A stretch of 56,490 nucleotides of DNA from an uncultured Micromonospora sp. GTDB taxonomy: Bacteria; Actinomycetota; Actinomycetes; Mycobacteriales; Micromonosporaceae. Each line of letters starts with the position of its first letter. Position 1 is the stretch's first letter. A program made the position numbers and the translations under genes. The notes under the pieces were generated by a model, which saw nothing but the letters and a program-made list of their open reading frames with translations, was not told the DNA's origin and searched no databases. Location: NCBI GenBank assembly GCA_937951935.1, contig CALGAM010000174.1, positions 1 to 56,490 of the forward strand, in the 5' to 3' direction. Shown piece by piece: positions 17,626-25,514 of the stretch.

Positions 17626-17740
17626 CGTCAGTCGCCGACCGGGTTAGCTGACGGGTTCGGGACGGAAGATCCCTACCGCTGACGCGGATTCACCCCAGGT
17701 ACCTGGGTCCCCGGCTCGCGCGTGGCGATTAGGCGCCGGC
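17626..17740 (-). ncRNA. Cyclic di-AMP riboswitch (ydaO-yuaA class)
   Basis: On the minus strand the leader shows the conserved blocks of this class in order: CGCCTAATCGCC, then GAGCCGGGGACCCAGG, GGGGTGAATCC, GGTAGGGATCTTCC, and finally GAACCCGTCAGCTAACCC with GGTCGGCGACTG. The closing helix ends within a few bases of the GGAAGGA ribosome binding site of the coiled-coil secreted protein gene. The class normally turns expression off when c-di-AMP is high. Confidence rests on the near-invariant GGGGTGAATCC and CCCGTCAGCTAACC segments. Confidence 0.9.
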
Positions 17741-17980
17741 CCGCCGGCCCGGCGGACGGTGCCGCCCGGCGGAGGCCGGGCCTGAGCCTACCGTCGTTCG
17801 GGGTCGAGGAACACGTGCCGTTGCCGTGCGAGTTGTCCTTGTCGCCCAGAAAAAGAAGGAAATAACCGGGCAAGGCAGGCCGGGTTCCGGAGGAAATTTA
17901 AGGTACTGCTAATTACTCGTGGTGAGGAGGCGGCGGGGATCGACGGCACGGGGGGTTCCGCCCCCCGCCGGACAGGCCGG
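17741..17980. other. Upstream part of the riboswitch leader and gap to the efflux gene
   Basis: No gene is supported here. On the minus strand GACGGTAGGCTCAG at about 17780-17795 offers a TAGGCT -10 for the riboswitch transcript, but no clear -35 precedes it. An AT-rich patch at 17845-17910 lies 3' of the efflux gene. It shows no stable hairpin that I can identify. Confidence 0.3.
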
Positions 17981-18895
17981 CTACCAGTCGGTGGGACCGC
18001 AGGCGCCGGGCACCGTGCGGGGCTCGACCTGGAGGGTGGCGTGCGAGATGTCGAAGTCCTCACGCAGGGCCGAGTGCGCCGCCGCGAGCACGCTGGCCGG
18101 CTCCGCCCCGGTCTCCAGGGTGAGGTGCGCCGACGCGACCTCCATCCCCGAGGTGAGCGTCCAGACGTGCAGGTCGTGGACGTCGCAGACCCCCGGCAGG
18201 CCGGCCAGCCGGTCCCGCACCGCGGCCACGTCGAGATGCTCCGGGGCGGCCTGGACCAGGATGCGCACCGCCGTACGGCCGAGCCGCCAGGTCCGGGGCA
18301 GGATGAAGAGCCCGACCGCCAGCGCCACGGCCGGGTCGGCCCAGCGCCAGCCGGTGGTGGCGATCACCAGCGCGGCGACGATCACGCCGGCCGAGTTGAG
18401 CAGGTCCGCCAGGACCTCCAGGTAGGCGCCGCGCAGGGTGATGCTCTCCCCGGCGCCCGACCGGAGCAGACCGAAGGCGACGAGGTTCGCCACCAGGCCG
18501 AGCGTCGCCACCACGAGCATCGGACCCGCCGCCACCTCGGGTGGGTCACCGAACCGGCGTACCGCCTCGACCAGCACGTAGACCGCCACCCCGAACAGCA
18601 GCACCGCGTTGGCCAGCGCCGCCAGCACCTCCAGGCGGTAGAGCCCGAAGGTCCGCTGCGGATCGTGCGCCGCCCGCCGGGCCGCCGTGATCGCGGCCAG
18701 CGCCATCCCGATGCCGAGGACGTCGGTGAACATGTGCCCCGCGTCGGACAGCAGCGCCAGGGAGTCGGTGGCGAGCGCGGTGACCACCTCGACCACCATC
18801 AGCGTGGTGAGCAGCGCGAAGGCGCTCCACAGCCGGCCCCGGTGCCGCTCCGCGGCGCGCGCCAGCGTGCCGCCGTGGTCATGCCCTGCCCCCAC
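17981..18895 (-). CDS. Cation diffusion facilitator family transporter (CzcD-like)
   Basis: The 304-residue inner-membrane exporter of Zn(II) or similar divalent metal has six hydrophobic helices between about 20 and 205 and a C-terminal cytoplasmic domain (about 210-295). The second helix carries the metal site SDAGHMFTDVLG (HxxxD). The fifth has YLEVLADLLNSAG, where the usual HxxxD or DxxxD reads ExxxD. The start is set at the GTG at 18895 (VGAGHDHGG), preceded by AAAGGTGG; the frame is open for another 40 codons upstream without a ribosome site. A His-rich N-terminus fits metal handling. No metal regulator is adjacent. Confidence 0.88.
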   Translation of the reverse strand: MGAGHDHGGTLARAAERHRGRLWSAFALLTTLMVVEVVTALATDSLALLSDAGHMFTDVLGIGMALAAITAARRAAHDPQRTFGLYRLEVLAALANAVLLFGVAVYVLVEAVRRFGDPPEVAAGPMLVVATLGLVANLVAFGLLRSGAGESITLRGAYLEVLADLLNSAGVIVAALVIATTGWRWADPAVALAVGLFILPRTWRLGRTAVRILVQAAPEHLDVAAVRDRLAGLPGVCDVHDLHVWTLTSGMEVASAHLTLETGAEPASVLAAAHSALREDFDISHATLQVEPRTVPGACGPTDW

Positions 18896-19121
18896 GTCCC
18901 CACCTTTCCCGATCGGCCGGCCCGGTTCTGGCCCTGGGTCAAGAATCGCCAACCGGTGCCAGATTCCGCCGGCGGACAGGCTTGCGGAGTCCGACACCGG
19001 GATTCGTCGTACCACCTCCGCTGTCCGCGCGGGGAGCGGAGGACCGGGGCAACCGTGGGCGACCTCGCGGGTGGACGGGGACCCCGTTCCCGGGGATGGG
19101 CCTCACCCCCGGGAACGGAGA

Positions 19122-19457
19122 TCACCCCTGGGGGTAGAAGAGGAACAGCGTGCAGCCGGTCGTGGTCTGGGGGACGTGTGAGGAACCGGCGGCGGCGTGG
19201 ATGAAGGATCCGGCGGGATAGTCCCGCACGCCGTCGTTGAAGACGCCCGAGATCACGAAGACCTCCTCGGGGCCGGGTCCGTGGACGTCGACCCCCTGCC
19301 AGCGGGTGTTCGGGTCCATCTCCAGCACGTAGGCCTTCGCACCGTTGTCGCCCTGCCACAGGGGGCGTGCCCGGATGCCCGGGAAGAGCTCGTGGACCGG
19401 GGCGTCCTCGACGCTGGACCACACGTAGGCGGGCGTGTTCGCGTCCGTCGTCGTCAT
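19122..19457 (-). CDS. Cupin-domain protein
   Basis: The 111-residue single cupin protein resembles ChrR/cupin-2 proteins. Conserved cupin features include VDVHGPGPEEVFVISGVFNDG (first motif) and YPAGSFIHAAAGSSH (second motif) with the likely metal-binding His and Glu residues. The start is taken at the ATG at 19457 (MTTTDANTP); a GTG ten codons upstream is possible, and neither has a strong ribosome site. It is divergent from the AraC-type regulator with a 71-base shared control region holding an inverted repeat, so it is the likely target of that regulator. Confidence 0.8.
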   Translation of the reverse strand: MTTTDANTPAYVWSSVEDAPVHELFPGIRARPLWQGDNGAKAYVLEMDPNTRWQGVDVHGPGPEEVFVISGVFNDGVRDYPAGSFIHAAAGSSHVPQTTTGCTLFLFYPQG

Positions 19458-19497
19458 ACCGGCAGCCTGGCAGCCGGCCCCGGGCACGGTCGAGTGT

Positions 19498-19526
19498 CAG
19501 GAAAGACATCGTGCGGTACTTTCCTG
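19498..19526. promoter_or_regulatory. Inverted-repeat operator over a leaderless promoter, cupin/araC
   Basis: CAGGAAAG (19498-19505) and its exact complement CTTTCCTG (19519-19526) flank a 13-base spacer. On the plus strand, GTGTCA (19494-19499), 17 bases, then TACTTT (19517-19522) make a promoter whose start would fall on the ATG at 19529, so the regulator mRNA is probably leaderless; no Shine-Dalgarno is present. The repeat spans -35 to -10, which would suit autorepression and control of the divergent cupin gene. Confidence 0.55.
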
Positions 19527-19528
19527 CC

Positions 19529-20674
19529 ATGCACCGGGTGGTGGCACTGGTCCGCCCGCCGCAGTCGACCTTCGAGCTTGCCTGCGCGGCCCAGGTGTTC
19601 GGGATCGAGCGGCCGGGGCTTCCGACGAGGTACGCCTTCGGCGTGTGCACGGAGCACCCCGGCCCGGTCGCCACGTACGCCGGGTACGACATGCTCGTCA
19701 CCGACGGGTTGGAGGCGCTCGACCGGGCCGACACCGTGATCATCCCGGGCTGGCTGCCCCCCACGGAGCCGCCCTCGCCGGCGGTCGTCCGGGCGCTGCG
19801 CCGCGCGCACGCGCGTGGCGCGCGGCTGGCCAGCATCTGCTCCGGCGCCTTCGCGCTGGCACACACCGGCCTGCTCGACGGACGGGAGGCGACCACCCAC
19901 TGGCGGCTGGCGGACGCGCTCGCCGCGCGTTTCCCGGCCATCCGGGTCAATCCAGACGTGCTGTACGTGGACCACGGGGACGTCGCCACCAGTGCGGGCG
20001 CCGGAGCCGGCTTCGACCTGTGCCTGCAGCTGGTCCGCAACGACCAGGGCGCGCGGTACGCCGCGTACATCGCGCGGACCATGGTGATGCCGCCCCACCG
20101 GGAGGGCGGGCAGCTGCAGTACGCGGCGCCACCGCACCCCGCGCAGATCGACGCCACGCTGGCACCGCTGCTGGACTGGGTCACCGGCAGGCTCGGCGAA
20201 CCGGTGACCGTCGCGCACATGGCCGCGTACGCGGGCGTGTCCATGCGCACCCTCGCCCGACGGTTCGCCGAACAGCTCGGCACCAGCCCGGGGCGGTGGC
20301 TGCTCGCCCAGCGGATCGCCGCCGCCCGGGACCTCCTGGAGTCCACCGACCTCCCGCTGGACGTCGTCGCCCGCCGCGTCGGCCTCTCCTCGGCCACCAA
20401 CCTCCGCCGGCGCTTCCTCCGCGCCCTGGGCACGACGCCGGGAGCCTACCGCCGGGCGTTCCGGGCCGCGCCACGACGACAGTCTCCGTCTTCCGACGCA
20501 CCGACGTCCGCCGACGTGCCGCCTCCCGACGCCACACCCGCGGCACCGTCCGGTGCCCCGGCCCGGCCGGCCGTCGTCGGCCCCACCGGCGCGCGGCCGG
20601 CCGGCGACACCGCCGGTCAGACGGCCGGCTCGATGGTGACGAGTCGCTGGGTGGCGCGGGAGAGCGCGACGTAG
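19529..20674 (+). CDS. AraC-family regulator with DJ-1/PfpI-like N-terminal domain (FtrA/GlxA type)
   Basis: The 381-residue product has a DJ-1/PfpI glutamine-amidotransferase-like domain (about 1-175), including the nucleophile-elbow stretch ASICSGAFALA. A C-terminal AraC double helix-turn-helix (about 215-315, with RTLARRFAEQLGTSPGRWL and TNLRRRFLRALGTTPGAYR) follows, and then a 65-residue Ala/Pro-rich tail. The start ATG at 19529 fits a leaderless promoter. The 3' end overlaps the convergent helR gene by 58 bases; only the low-complexity tail lies in the overlap. It probably regulates the divergent cupin gene and itself. Confidence 0.88.
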   Translation: MHRVVALVRPPQSTFELACAAQVFGIERPGLPTRYAFGVCTEHPGPVATYAGYDMLVTDGLEALDRADTVIIPGWLPPTEPPSPAVVRALRRAHARGARLASICSGAFALAHTGLLDGREATTHWRLADALAARFPAIRVNPDVLYVDHGDVATSAGAGAGFDLCLQLVRNDQGARYAAYIARTMVMPPHREGGQLQYAAPPHPAQIDATLAPLLDWVTGRLGEPVTVAHMAAYAGVSMRTLARRFAEQLGTSPGRWLLAQRIAAARDLLESTDLPLDVVARRVGLSSATNLRRRFLRALGTTPGAYRRAFRAAPRRQSPSSDAPTSADVPPPDATPAAPSGAPARPAVVGPTGARPAGDTAGQTAGSMVTSRWVARESAT

Positions 20675-22740
20675 AGCGTGCGTACCCCGGCCGGCGAGTC
20701 GGCCCGGATCTCGCCCGGCCCGACCAGCACCACGCCGTCGTACTCCATGCCCTTGGCCTGGAGGCAGTCCACCACGGCGAGCCGCGGGTCGGCCTCGTCG
20801 GACAGCCACCGCGCGACCTCGGCGCGACGCGGCACCGGCGTGATCACCCCGACCGTCCCCTCCACCTCGGCCAGCACCTTCGCCGTCGCCTCCCGCACCG
20901 CGTCCGGCAGCTCGGCGGCCGGCACGGTCAGCGCCACCGGTTCGACCCCGGTCTGGCGGACCGCGACCGGCAGCGGCAGGTCGGGGGAGACCTCGCGGAT
21001 CACCCGGGCCGCCGCCGCGAAGATCTCCGCCGAGTTGCGGTAGTTGGTGGTGAGGGTGTACTCGTGCCGGGGCAGCCGGCCCAGCGCCTCGTCCCGGGCC
21101 CGCGCCAGCTCGGCCGGGTCACCCGTCCAGGCGGACTGGGCCGGGTCGCCGACGATCGTCCAGGAGGCGAGCCGGCCCCGGCGGCCCAGCATCCGCCACT
21201 GCATCGGCGAGACGTCCTGGGCCTCGTCGACCACCACGTGCGCGTAGTCCCGGTAGTCGGCGGGGCGTTCGGCGTCGCGCGCGGCCCGGGCGGCGGCCCG
21301 CTGCCGGTCGGCGTACGTCGTCACCTCGCGGACCCCGCCCGCGACCAGGTACGGGTCCCGGTGCGCCCGGGGCGGTCGGGGCGGCCGTCCGAGCAGCTCG
21401 TCCAGCTCGTCCAGCAGCGCCACGTCGGCGACCGTCGGGCCGTCGACCGGCAGGCTCTGGTACGCCTCGGCCAGCAGTCGGATCTCGGCCTCCGACAGGA
21501 TCCCGCGGGCGTACCGGCGCAGCCGCTCCGGCTGGGCCAGCCAGCGCAACACGTGGATCGGGTGCAGCCGGGGCCACCAGGCGCGCAGGAAGTCCCGGAA
21601 CTCGGGGCGCTCGGCGAGCTCGTCCTCGAAGGTCGCCTGTTCCGGCAGGCGGGCGATCTGCAGGTGGCGCGCCTGTGCCCAGAGCGCCTCGAAGATGCCG
21701 TCGAAGCCGGCCCGGCGTACCTCGTTGCGCCGGGCGCCGGGCGGCAGCGCCCGCAGCCGGATCTGTTCCAGCTCCCGCGCGGTGAGCCGGAGCAGCTCGC
21801 CCCGGTAGAGCAGCCGCAGCTCCCGGGGCGCGTCCGGGACCTGGTCCCGGACCGCCCGCTGCAGCACCTGGCACATCCGCAGCGAACCCTTGATCGCGGC
21901 GACCGGCGCCGGATCGGTCCGGGTCGCGGTCACCCCCTCGAACAGGGAGCCGAGCGAGTGCAGCGTGGCGGCGTTCTCGCCGAGCGCGGGGAGGACCGAG
22001 GCGATGTAGTCGACGAAGACGGCGGAGGGGCCGACCACCAGGACCCCGCCACCGGCGAACCGGTTGCGGTCGGAGTAGAGCAGGTACGCGGCCCGGTGCA
22101 GGGCGACGGCGGTCTTGCCGGTCCCCGGCCCGCCGGAGACGATCGTGACGCCCGAGGCGGGGGAGCGGATCGCCTCGTCCTGCTCCCGCTGGATGGTGGC
22201 CACGATGTCGCGCATGCCGTGGCCGGTGCTCCGGGTGAGGGCGGCCAGCAGCGCGCCGTCGCCGACCACCCGCATCCCCGGCGGGGCCGCCGCCGGATCG
22301 AGCAGGTCGTCCTCGATCCGGGTCACCCGCTCGCCGCGTGTCGAGATCATCCGACGGCGTACGACGCCGCGTGGGTCCGTCGGGGTCGCCTGGTAGAAGG
22401 CGGCGGCGGCCGGGGCCCGCCAGTCGATCACGAGCGGTTCGGCGTGCTCGCCGCGGACGCCGAGCCGGCCGATGTGCAACACCTGCCCGGTCCGCAGGTC
22501 GAGGCGGCCGAAGACCAGCCCCTCGTGCTCGGCGTCGAGGGTCTGGCGCAGGCGGGCCGCGTGGTAGACCATCGCGTCCCGCTCGACCAGCGCACCGAGG
22601 TTGCCGACCCGGGCGATCTGGTAGCCCTCCTGCTCGGCACGGGCGGCGAGGCGGCGCAACTGCGCCAGGCGGGCGTACACCCGGTCGAGGTGGCGCTGCT
22701 CGGCCTCGATCTCCTGCCGCAGCGTGGTCTGGTCCGTCAC
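20617..22740 (-). CDS. helR: HelD/HelR-type UvrD-like ATPase (RNA polymerase recycling)
   Basis: The 707-residue UvrD-related protein begins with a coiled-coil arm (about 1-55) that in HelD/HelR reaches into RNA polymerase. It has Walker A GGPGTGKTA (about 206-214), a long inserted domain, VVVDEAQDVSPMQ (Walker B) and helicase motifs such as VGDPAQSAW, TTNYRNSAEI and VALSRATQRLV. HelR proteins dissociate stalled RNA polymerase and can displace rifamycins, giving tolerance. The start is the GTG at 22740 (VTDQTTLRQEIE) with GGGAG upstream; an extended frame to 23427 is non-coding in style. The symbol is assigned by family resemblance. Confidence 0.82.
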   Translation of the reverse strand: MTDQTTLRQEIEAEQRHLDRVYARLAQLRRLAARAEQEGYQIARVGNLGALVERDAMVYHAARLRQTLDAEHEGLVFGRLDLRTGQVLHIGRLGVRGEHAEPLVIDWRAPAAAAFYQATPTDPRGVVRRRMISTRGERVTRIEDDLLDPAAAPPGMRVVGDGALLAALTRSTGHGMRDIVATIQREQDEAIRSPASGVTIVSGGPGTGKTAVALHRAAYLLYSDRNRFAGGGVLVVGPSAVFVDYIASVLPALGENAATLHSLGSLFEGVTATRTDPAPVAAIKGSLRMCQVLQRAVRDQVPDAPRELRLLYRGELLRLTARELEQIRLRALPPGARRNEVRRAGFDGIFEALWAQARHLQIARLPEQATFEDELAERPEFRDFLRAWWPRLHPIHVLRWLAQPERLRRYARGILSEAEIRLLAEAYQSLPVDGPTVADVALLDELDELLGRPPRPPRAHRDPYLVAGGVREVTTYADRQRAAARAARDAERPADYRDYAHVVVDEAQDVSPMQWRMLGRRGRLASWTIVGDPAQSAWTGDPAELARARDEALGRLPRHEYTLTTNYRNSAEIFAAAARVIREVSPDLPLPVAVRQTGVEPVALTVPAAELPDAVREATAKVLAEVEGTVGVITPVPRRAEVARWLSDEADPRLAVVDCLQAKGMEYDGVVLVGPGEIRADSPAGVRTLYVALSRATQRLVTIEPAV

Positions 22741-22868
22741 CTTCCGCTCCCGGGAGATCAGTTCTGGGCATGGCGCCGGTCCCGGAGCCGCCGGATCCGA
22801 CACCCCGCCGGCCGCGCGCATGCCAGCTTGCGAGGGTACGCCCCGGCGACACCCGGGTGCTTCCCCCC

Positions 22869-23930
22869 TCAGGGGCACGCACCCCGAAAGGTGCCCTCCC
22901 GACCGGGTGGCCGCTGCCGTAGCACGGCGGTGACGTCGCCCGTCGCGCCGGGGCTGGGTACGTCGTCCCCGGTCACCGGCGTCGCCGCCGCCGGCGCGGC
23001 GGACGTGCCGGTTGTCGAGACGGTGCCGGCGGTGCGCGCGACGGCCCGACCGGCCACCGCGCGGAGGGCGGCGGTGACCTCGTCGGGGCGCTCCAGGGTC
23101 AGCATGTGCCCGGCACCCGGACAGACGGTCAGCGTGATCGAGGGCAACGCCTCGACGATCGAGAGCGCGCAGGGCGGCGGGGTGAGCCGGTCCCGGTCGC
23201 CGACGAGAATCGCCGCCGGCACGTCGGCCAGTGTGGCGAGGGTCTCCAGCCGCTGCTGCGCCCCGATGGAGGGCCGGAACCCGCCGATCGCGACCAGCGT
23301 GGCGCGGGCCACGGCGGCGGCGGTCAGCCGGAGGTCGGCCGGCCGGCAGACGGTGCCGAAGAGCAGCCAGCGCAGCGTCGGCTGGAGCACGTGCAGCAGC
23401 GGGCGTGGCGGGCGCAGGCCGCCACACCGGGCCAGCAGCCCGGCGCCGGTGGTCTCGGCGACCCGGATCATCCGGGCGAGCTGCGGCGACACGCCGTAGT
23501 GGGTGTGCGCGTGCCCCTCCGCGGTGGTGGAGACGAGGACCAGGCCGGCGACGCGGCGGGCGAAGTCGTCAGGGTGCCGGTGGGCGTACTCGAGGATGGT
23601 CATCCCGCCCATCGAGTGCCCGCCGAGCACCACCGGCCCGTGCGGGGCGACCTGGGCGAGCACCTCGGCGAGGTCGTCGCCGAGGCGGGCGAGGGTGGCG
23701 GAGCGGAGCGTGGCCGGCCCGGACCTGCCGTGGCCCCGGGCGTCGTAGGTGACGACCTGCAGCGGGGGGTCGGAGGCCGCCCGCAGCGCCGCCACCTGGC
23801 GGTGCCAGATCCGTCCGTCGAGGGTCCAGCCGTGCAGGAGGACGACGGTGAGCGGCGCGTCGGCGGGACCGGACCGTGCGCCGTGCAGCCGTACGCCGTC
23901 GGTGAGGGACAGGACGATGGGTTCGGGCAT
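22869..23930 (-). CDS. Alpha/beta-fold hydrolase
   Basis: The 353-residue hydrolase contains VVLLHGWTLDGRIW (oxyanion region), the nucleophile elbow GGHSMGGMTI with Ser near residue 104, an acid region VGDRDRLTP and catalytic GAGHML. A helical cap lies between about 130 and 225. A 55-residue Thr/Ala/Pro-rich tail follows the catalytic fold. The ATG at 23930 has GGAGG six bases upstream, which rules out the longer frame. No signal peptide is present; the substrate is unknown (esterase, lipase or haloperoxidase-like). The gene lies between helR and a small conserved gene on the same strand. Confidence 0.87.
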   Translation of the reverse strand: MPEPIVLSLTDGVRLHGARSGPADAPLTVVLLHGWTLDGRIWHRQVAALRAASDPPLQVVTYDARGHGRSGPATLRSATLARLGDDLAEVLAQVAPHGPVVLGGHSMGGMTILEYAHRHPDDFARRVAGLVLVSTTAEGHAHTHYGVSPQLARMIRVAETTGAGLLARCGGLRPPRPLLHVLQPTLRWLLFGTVCRPADLRLTAAAVARATLVAIGGFRPSIGAQQRLETLATLADVPAAILVGDRDRLTPPPCALSIVEALPSITLTVCPGAGHMLTLERPDEVTAALRAVAGRAVARTAGTVSTTGTSAAPAAATPVTGDDVPSPGATGDVTAVLRQRPPGREGTFRGACP

Positions 23931-24077
23931 GGCCACCTCCGCGTCGAGCCCCGGGGCGCCGACGATCGCCACCGGCGTGCGGGCTACCCGCTCCGGATGG
24001 TCGGTGAACCCGTCGGTGAGGCCGCGAGCCGGTCGCCCGCGGGCCCGCGGCACCGGTCCGGCCGGCACGGGACGGAT

Positions 24078-24116
24078 GCGAAACGCCCCCGGCCACCGGT
24101 GCCGGGGGCGTTTCGC
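24078..24116 (-). terminator. Perfect 16-bp stem terminator
   Basis: GCGAAACGCCCCCGGC (24078-24093) and its complement (24101-24116) enclose a seven-base loop, ten bases beyond the stop of the 110-residue protein gene. It separates that gene from the alpha/beta hydrolase gene downstream on the same strand. Confidence 0.8.
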
Positions 24117-24126
24117 GGCACGGCTG

Positions 24127-24459
24127 TCAGGCCTCGAAGACGCCGGCCTCGACGAGCCGCTTCTCACAGGTGTCCCAGCCGTCGCCCGGGTGGGCGGCGG
24201 CGAGGCTGTTCAGCTCGGCACGGATCTTGGGGCCGTGCCCGGCGCTGGCCAGCGCCCGGATCTCCTCGACGAACGCCTCGGAGTCGGTCCGCAGGTGCGA
24301 GGTCTTGCCGCTGACCAGGTTCCGCACGTAGGCGTGCTTCCCGCCGTTGAGCGGGATCAGGTACTTGAACTCGCCGAGGACGCTGAGTCCGGTGCTCTGG
24401 GATCCTGCCTGGCCGGCCCGGACGGATGCGCGCGCGGTCTTGGAGGTGTTGCTCGCCAC
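24127..24459 (-). CDS. Small conserved protein of unknown function
   Basis: The 110-residue product has a Ser/Thr/Ala-rich, basic N-terminus (about 1-25). A compact domain with GEFKYLIPLNGGKHAYVRNLVSG and a helical second half follow, containing WDTCEKRLVEAGVFEA. The aromatic and charge pattern looks like a genuine folded protein; I cannot assign a family. The GTG start at 24459 has a perfect AAGGAG seven bases upstream, and a strong terminator follows. It is divergent from the DUF3145 gene, 333 bases away. Confidence 0.75.
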   Translation of the reverse strand: MASNTSKTARASVRAGQAGSQSTGLSVLGEFKYLIPLNGGKHAYVRNLVSGKTSHLRTDSEAFVEEIRALASAGHGPKIRAELNSLAAAHPGDGWDTCEKRLVEAGVFEA

Positions 24460-24792
24460 GGAGGTACTCCTTGCATGACGTACGGGAGGACGGGAAGTCC
24501 GAGGGGACGGTCGGCGGGCGTGCCGCCGGATGTGTAGCTACTTCCGCCCGGCCGGTGCCGAACTTCGGAGGCATACGCCGCCGGCGGAATTCTACACAAC
24601 AGCGCCATGGCCAATCGGCCAACCGCTGCTGACCATGGGGAACCAACCACCGGTGGCGGTACGGCTATTCCCCGGGGGAAGTTTCCCGAATCCCTGGCGT
24701 ACCATCCGTCACAACGGTAATCATGTGTTTCAGCATCGCTCGGTGATGCGAGGTCGTAGGGGAAGACGCACCTCGCTCTCCGGGAGGTCACC
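24460..24792. promoter_or_regulatory. Divergent control region, small conserved gene / DUF3145
   Basis: This 333-base AT-richer gap contains no supportable gene. On the minus strand TGTGTAGAAT (around 24589-24598) supplies a good -10 for the small conserved gene. On the plus strand TAATCA near 24718 could be a -10 for DUF3145. A short direct repeat TTGGCC occurs twice near 24610-24620. The assignment is by eye and tentative. Confidence 0.3.
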
Positions 24793-25284
24793 GTGCCAAC
24801 GCGTGGCGTCGTATACGTCCACTCGACCCCACTCGCCCTGTGCCAGCACGTCGAGTGGGCGATCGCGCGCGTCCTCACCGCGCCGGTCACCCTGCACTGG
24901 ACGGTCCAGCCGGTCGATCCGGGCGCCCGTCGGGCGGAGTGTGGGTGGTCCGGCCGGCCGGGAACCGGCGCGGAACTGGCGGCTGCGCTCAGACAGTGGC
25001 CCATGATCCGGTTCGAGATCACCGAGGAGCCGAGTCCCGGGGTCGACGGCGAGCGGTTCATGTACGTCCCCGGGCGCGGGCTCTTCCGGGCCACCACCGG
25101 GGCGGCCGGCGACATCCAGATCGGCGAGGACCGGCTCCGGTCGATCATGGCATCGGCCCGGGGGCCGGAGGCACTCGCCCACGCGCTGGAGAGGGCGATG
25201 GGGACGGCCTGGGACGCCGAACTCGAGCCGTACCGCTACGCCGGGGACGGGGCGCCGGTCACGCTGCTGACCCAGGTCGGCTGA
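24793..25284 (+). CDS. DUF3145 family protein
   Basis: The 163-residue actinobacteria-specific protein has the highly conserved opening VYVHSTPLALCQHVEWAIARVL and a body rich in conserved Trp and Glu (LHWTVQP, CGWSGRPGTG, FEITEEPS). Function is unknown. In Streptomyces the homologue sits directly beside fabF of the fatty acid operon; here it is about 17 kb from that operon. The GTG start follows GGGAGGT. Confidence 0.88.
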   Translation: MPTRGVVYVHSTPLALCQHVEWAIARVLTAPVTLHWTVQPVDPGARRAECGWSGRPGTGAELAAALRQWPMIRFEITEEPSPGVDGERFMYVPGRGLFRATTGAAGDIQIGEDRLRSIMASARGPEALAHALERAMGTAWDAELEPYRYAGDGAPVTLLTQVG

Positions 25285-25514
25285 GCCGGGTGCCCGGGCC
25301 CGGGCGGGTCGGTTGCGCCGGAGACAGCCGACGCCGGGCCGAAGCGACCGAGTGCCTCCGCGCGCCGCCCCGCCGTGGCGCGCCGGACCTCGACGGTGCC
25401 CGCCACGCCCGCTGGTGGGGTCGGTGATGCCAGCGGGACCGGTGGTGCGCCCGAGGTGTCCCCGAACGCCCGGTCGAGTTGCCCGGCTCGTGGTGACCTG
25501 ATGGGATAGCGGGC

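Noticed and set aside
17673..17873. 66-codon minus-strand frame that could be a small hydrophobic peptide
   Set aside because: It runs through the conserved core of the c-di-AMP riboswitch and has no ribosome site.
19435..23499. 1354-codon plus-strand open frame over the AraC and helR genes
   Set aside because: It is antisense to HelR with repetitive Arg/Gly composition and no domains.
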